A DNA stretch of 64,000 nucleotides from Chersky-299 sp963749535 (GTDB lineage: Bacteria; Actinomycetota; Thermoleophilia; RBG-16-64-13), in the NCBI GenBank assembly GCA_963749535.1, contig CAVVNF010000016.1, positions 1-64,000 of the forward strand. The letters run 5' to 3'. Made by a program: the position numbers and the translations under genes. Every line of letters starts with the position of its first letter. Position 1 is the first letter of the stretch. This document shows, in pieces, positions 61,464 through 64,000 of this stretch. A model generated the notes under the pieces. That model was not told where the DNA came from. It saw only the letters and a program-made list of their open reading frames with translations, and ran no database searches.

Positions 61464-61547
61464 GTGCTCATCACCGTGCTCGTTCTGCTAATTTCCGTCG
61501 TGGTATTCTTTACCGTCGGCTATGTACTAGCGAGAGTTTTGATCTAG
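61464..61547 (+). CDS. 27-residue single-pass membrane peptide
   Basis: A short gene between folC and the zinc-ribbon protein. GTG 61464 gives a nearly all-hydrophobic peptide (MLITVLVLLISVVVFFTVGY, then VLARVLI) ending at TAG 61545-61547. Upstream in frame there is a basic segment KKRRTGRP that could be its cytoplasmic head if a non-standard start is used. The SD is weak. The next gene starts ten bases later, so it may be part of that operon. No known family. Confidence 0.45.
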   Translation: MLITVLVLLISVVVFFTVGYVLARVLI

Positions 61548-61557
61548 GAGCAGGAAA

Positions 61558-62085
61558 TTGGACAATCTCTTCGCCACAGTCAACAAGATCATCGGCTCAC
61601 ATTGGTGGGTGAACTCACTGTACATCCTAGCCTTCTTGATCGGGGTGCTTTGGCTGTCGCTGGTGTTCTGGACGTTGAAAGACGCGCGCAAACGCATCGA
61701 CGATGCGCTCATAGTCGCCGTGGCAGTGGCCACGTCGTTCATCCTTCCCTTCGTGGGCACCGTGGTATACGCCATCCTTCGTCCGGCGGAGTACCTCGCA
61801 GACGCGAGAGAGCGGGAACTCGAGATGAGGGCCATAGAGCAGGAGTTGCACGCTTTGCGCGCATGTCCGTCGTGTGGCGAGAGCATAAGGCCCGATTACC
61901 TCATGTGTCCCAGTTGTCGCCGTCCTCTCCGTTCGCCTTGTGCCACCTGTGGGCGAGTGCTGGAGCCCGGATGGAAGGTCTGCCCGTACTGTGCTCATGA
62001 CCTCAAGGCACGGCGGGTACCGCCTCCGGCGGAGGAGGCCACCATGTTGGTGGAGCCTGCCGGATTGACGGACGGCCCGCGCTAG
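61558..62085 (+). CDS. Membrane protein with PLDc_N-like segment and double zinc ribbon
   Basis: 175 residues from TTG 61558 behind TAGGAGCAGGAAA. Two membrane spans (WVNSLYILAFLIGVLWLSLV and ALIVAVAVATSFILPFVGTV, with VVYAILRP) resemble the PLDc_N module. A helical linker leads to a cytoplasmic tail with three CxxC pairs (CPSCGES, CPSCRRP, CATCGR, CPYCAHD). It may tether or sense a partner at the membrane. Function unknown. Confidence 0.75.
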   Translation: MDNLFATVNKIIGSHWWVNSLYILAFLIGVLWLSLVFWTLKDARKRIDDALIVAVAVATSFILPFVGTVVYAILRPAEYLADARERELEMRAIEQELHALRACPSCGESIRPDYLMCPSCRRPLRSPCATCGRVLEPGWKVCPYCAHDLKARRVPPPAEEATMLVEPAGLTDGPR

Positions 62086-62130
62086 GCTCGCTCGTTCGCG
62101 CGACGGAGTTAAGCCCGTCTCTCGGTTGAC

Positions 62131-62150
62131 AAGGCTCTTCGGAGCCTTTT
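62131..62150 (+). terminator. Intrinsic terminator upstream of ndk
   Basis: AAGGCTC, loop TTCG, GAGCCTT, then TT: a stable tetraloop hairpin after the zinc-ribbon gene, ending the folC-side operon. Confidence 0.75.
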
Positions 62151-62218
62151 CACTTGTGCATAGGTTGCCTCATGGGAGCTCGACTTGTTCTCGCACCGAC
62201 TAGGGGAGGGATAACATC

Positions 62219-62635
62219 GTGGAACGCACGCTCGTCCTGGTGAAGCCCAATGGAGTCGCTCGCGGACTCGTGGGCGAAGTCATCAGCCGCTTGGAACGGC
62301 GGGGACTGCTGATCAAGGGCGCCCGCATGCTCATGGTCAGCGAGGAGTTGGCAAGCCGCCACTACGCCGAACACGTGGGCAAGCCTTTCTATGCGGACCT
62401 CGTCTCATTCATAACATCGGCTCCCGTCTTCGCTATGGTTGTCGCGGGACCGTCGGTGGTCAGCGTGGTCCGGACCATGATGGGGGCCACCAATCCCTTG
62501 GACGCGGCTCCGGGCACCGTACGCGGCGACTTCGGCCTTGACATGGGACAGAACGTGGTGCATAGCTCCGACAGCGTCGCCAGCGGCGAGCGTGAGATCG
62601 CTCTCTTCTTCACCCCGGAAGATCTGGTCCCCTGA
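62219..62635 (+). CDS. ndk: Nucleoside-diphosphate kinase
   Basis: A 138-residue enzyme that balances NTP pools by phosphate transfer through a His. The active-site block NVVHSSDS and the start ERTLVLVKPNGVARGLVGE are clear, and ATNPLDAAPGTVRGDFG is the nucleotide site. GTG 62219 is preceded by GGGGAGGG. Confidence 0.96.
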   Translation: MERTLVLVKPNGVARGLVGEVISRLERRGLLIKGARMLMVSEELASRHYAEHVGKPFYADLVSFITSAPVFAMVVAGPSVVSVVRTMMGATNPLDAAPGTVRGDFGLDMGQNVVHSSDSVASGEREIALFFTPEDLVP

Positions 62636-62679
62636 GCCTTCCGGTGCCGCCGGCTCTGCGCGCGAAAGGAGCGCACCAG

Positions 62680-63360
62680 ATGGATACCCGGGCCCATTTT
62701 CCGAAGGACTTCCAGCTGTTCCTCGCCTCGCAATCTCCCCGCAGGCATTCGCTCTTACGGGAACTGGGGGTGCCCTTCACGATCGTCTCCTCAGGCGCGC
62801 AGGAAGCACTGGAGGGGGGACCGGCGGATCGGCTGGCCGAGACAAATGCCAAGGCCAAGGTAGAACACGCCCGCGTGCCGGACGATGCTCTCCCTGGGGC
62901 CTTCGTTTTGGGCACCGACACCCTGGTGACTCTGAATGGACTGGTGCTGGGAAAGCCGGCCTCCCGCGATGAGGCCCGCGAGATGCTGAGCTTGCTTTCG
63001 GGCAGGCGGCACGAGGTCGTGTCGGGCGTGGCCCTGGTGCGGTCGAGGCTTGCCCGCGCGAACGGGGGGGCAGCCTGCCGAGCGGAGGCAGCCACGCGAG
63101 TGACCTCCGCGGTCACCCAGGTGACGTTCGAGCGCCTGAGCCCATCGGCTGTGGAAGCGTATCTTGCGAGCGGAGAGTGGAAGGGCAAGGCAGGGGCCTA
63201 CGCGGTGCAAGGTCTGGCCGGACTCTTCGTGAGCCGGCTGCAAGGGGAGTACAGCAATGTGGTCGGGCTACCTTGTTGCCTGCTCTCGCGCCTCTTTCGC
63301 GAGCTCGGATTCGACGTGCTCCAAAGACTCTGGTGCCAGGCGGAGCCCAAGTCGCTATAA
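62680..63360 (+). CDS. maf: Maf-family nucleotide pyrophosphatase
   Basis: A 226-residue Maf/HAM1-like protein that hydrolyses non-standard or UTP/dTTP-type nucleotides and is linked to septum control. Motifs: LASQSPRRHSLLRELG, GTDTLVTLNGLVLGKP, LSLLSGRRHEVVSGVAL and GKAGAYAVQGLAGLFV. ATG 62680 is used because AAAGGAG lies nine bases upstream; an earlier GTG has no SD. The gene order maf-mreB is common. Confidence 0.93.
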   Translation: MDTRAHFPKDFQLFLASQSPRRHSLLRELGVPFTIVSSGAQEALEGGPADRLAETNAKAKVEHARVPDDALPGAFVLGTDTLVTLNGLVLGKPASRDEAREMLSLLSGRRHEVVSGVALVRSRLARANGGAACRAEAATRVTSAVTQVTFERLSPSAVEAYLASGEWKGKAGAYAVQGLAGLFVSRLQGEYSNVVGLPCCLLSRLFRELGFDVLQRLWCQAEPKSL

Positions 63361-63425
63361 TGACAGGGTCATGCGTCCGCGAGACAAGGGGCGCGGCTGA
63401 GTAGCACCCGACTGGAGGCAGTGCA

Positions 63426-64000
63426 ATAGCCTTTACTGAGTTCATCACAGGCTTCGCCGGACGGGACATGGCAGTCGACCTCGGGACCGCGACGACGCTG
63501 GTTTACGTCCGGGGTCGCGGGATCGTCCTCTCTGAACCGTCCGTTGTGGCCATCGACTCCCGCAGTGGAGAGGTCCTGGCGGTGGGACAGGACGCCAAGC
63601 GGATGCTTGGCCGCACACCCGGCACCATCACCGCTATCAGACCACTCAAAGACGGTGTGATCGCCGACTTTGACGTCACGGAGCAGATGCTCCGGCATTT
63701 CATCCAAAGAGTCCACCAGAATAGGTGGGCACACCCTCGGGTCGTGGTCTGTGTGCCTTCCGGCGTGACCGGCGTCGAGCGGCGAGCAGTGGAAGAAGCC
63801 ACCATCAGCGCAGGCGCACGTTCCGCATACCTCATCGAAGAACCCATGGCTGCTGCGATCGGCGCGGGGCTGCCAGTGGCCGAGCCGACCGGCAGCATGA
63901 TCGTCGACATCGGTGGGGGCACGAGCGAGGTGGCGGTCATCTCTCTCGCGGGTATCGTGGTCGCTCAGTCCGTGCGCATCGGCGGCGACGAGCTGGACGA
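63426..64000 (+). CDS. mreB: Rod-shape-determining protein MreB, truncated by the window end
   Basis: An actin-like ATPase that guides cell-wall growth. The visible 191 residues include the phosphate-1 loop MAVDLGTATTLVYVRGRG, LAVGQDAKRMLGRTPG, VCVPSGVTGVERRAV, IEEPMAAAIG and IVDIGGGTSEVAVI. Family similarity starts 12-14 residues before MAVDLGT (FTEFITGFAGRD). GGAGG at 63414 points to ATA 63426 as the start. The first ATG is 63468, within the fold. Either a rare ATA start is used or the base is an error. Confidence 0.93.
   Translation, partial: MAFTEFITGFAGRDMAVDLGTATTLVYVRGRGIVLSEPSVVAIDSRSGEVLAVGQDAKRMLGRTPGTITAIRPLKDGVIADFDVTEQMLRHFIQRVHQNRWAHPRVVVCVPSGVTGVERRAVEEATISAGARSAYLIEEPMAAAIGAGLPVAEPTGSMIVDIGGGTSEVAVISLAGIVVAQSVRIGGDELD

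Overview
The window is 64 kb of GC-rich DNA from a bacterium, most likely a deep-branching actinobacterium of Thermoleophilia or Coriobacteriia type. This assignment is an inference from a fused PafB-PafC regulator, an ECF sigma factor with a zinc-binding anti-sigma factor, a split SpoIIE/RsbW partner switch, peptidoglycan amidases and the gene order tig-clpP-clpX-lon-valS-folC-ndk-maf-mreB. I could not place it taxonomically by search.

Layout. (1) 1-5.7 kb is a decaying accessory strip: a frameshifted flavodoxin, a small non-autonomous element, a complete IS with a DDE transposase and TTAG target duplications, an alpha/beta hydrolase, a frameshifted class IV aminotransferase, a fragment of a lamin-tail-domain protein and a 29-residue membrane peptide. 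(2) 6.0-6.4 kb is ssrA (tmRNA) with a strong terminator. (3) 6.4-41 kb is mostly core: a DUF2089/SHOCT-like operon, lepB, an HD-GYP response regulator, an RsbW-like kinase with a giant PAS/GAF/SpoIIE phosphatase, a cation diffusion facilitator behind a possible NiCo-type riboswitch, an ADP-forming acyl-CoA synthetase, a cupredoxin lipoprotein, a MidA-type methyltransferase, a broken capA, two cell-wall hydrolases, a histone-deacetylase-family enzyme, a solitary pilT, pafBC divergent from addBA-type recombination genes, an ECF sigma/anti-sigma pair, mtnP and an NAD-dependent epimerase. (4) 41.3-41.6 kb carries tRNA-Pro, tRNA-Gly and tRNA-Arg. (5) 41,543-51,083 is a 9.5-kb integrative element in tRNA-Arg(UCU). 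It carries an integrase, a divergent regulatory switch, a Toprim/AAA replication protein, small genes, a P27-type small terminase and an HNH nuclease, but no large terminase, capsid or tail gene. (6) 51.2-64 kb holds tRNA-His and tRNA-Leu, then the proteostasis and growth block tig-clpP-clpX-lon-valS-folC, a zinc-ribbon membrane protein, ndk, maf and the start of mreB.

How the parts fit. tmRNA tags stalled products for the ClpXP and Lon proteases encoded 45 kb away. PafBC is known in actinobacteria as a DNA-damage regulator and sits beside the AddAB-type end-processing genes. RsbW-like, SpoIIE and HD-GYP proteins form a stress and cyclic-di-GMP signalling cluster.

The most interesting part is the tRNA-Arg element. 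Its gene content (integrase, regulators, replication, small terminase, HNH, no structural genes) looks like a phage satellite of PICI type rather than a whole prophage, although a shrunken prophage remains possible.

Caution: about ten otherwise well-conserved genes (including tig, addA-like and the element's replication gene) carry apparent single-base frameshifts. Sequencing or assembly indels are the simplest explanation for many of them, so 'pseudogene' below means broken as written, not necessarily dead in the cell.
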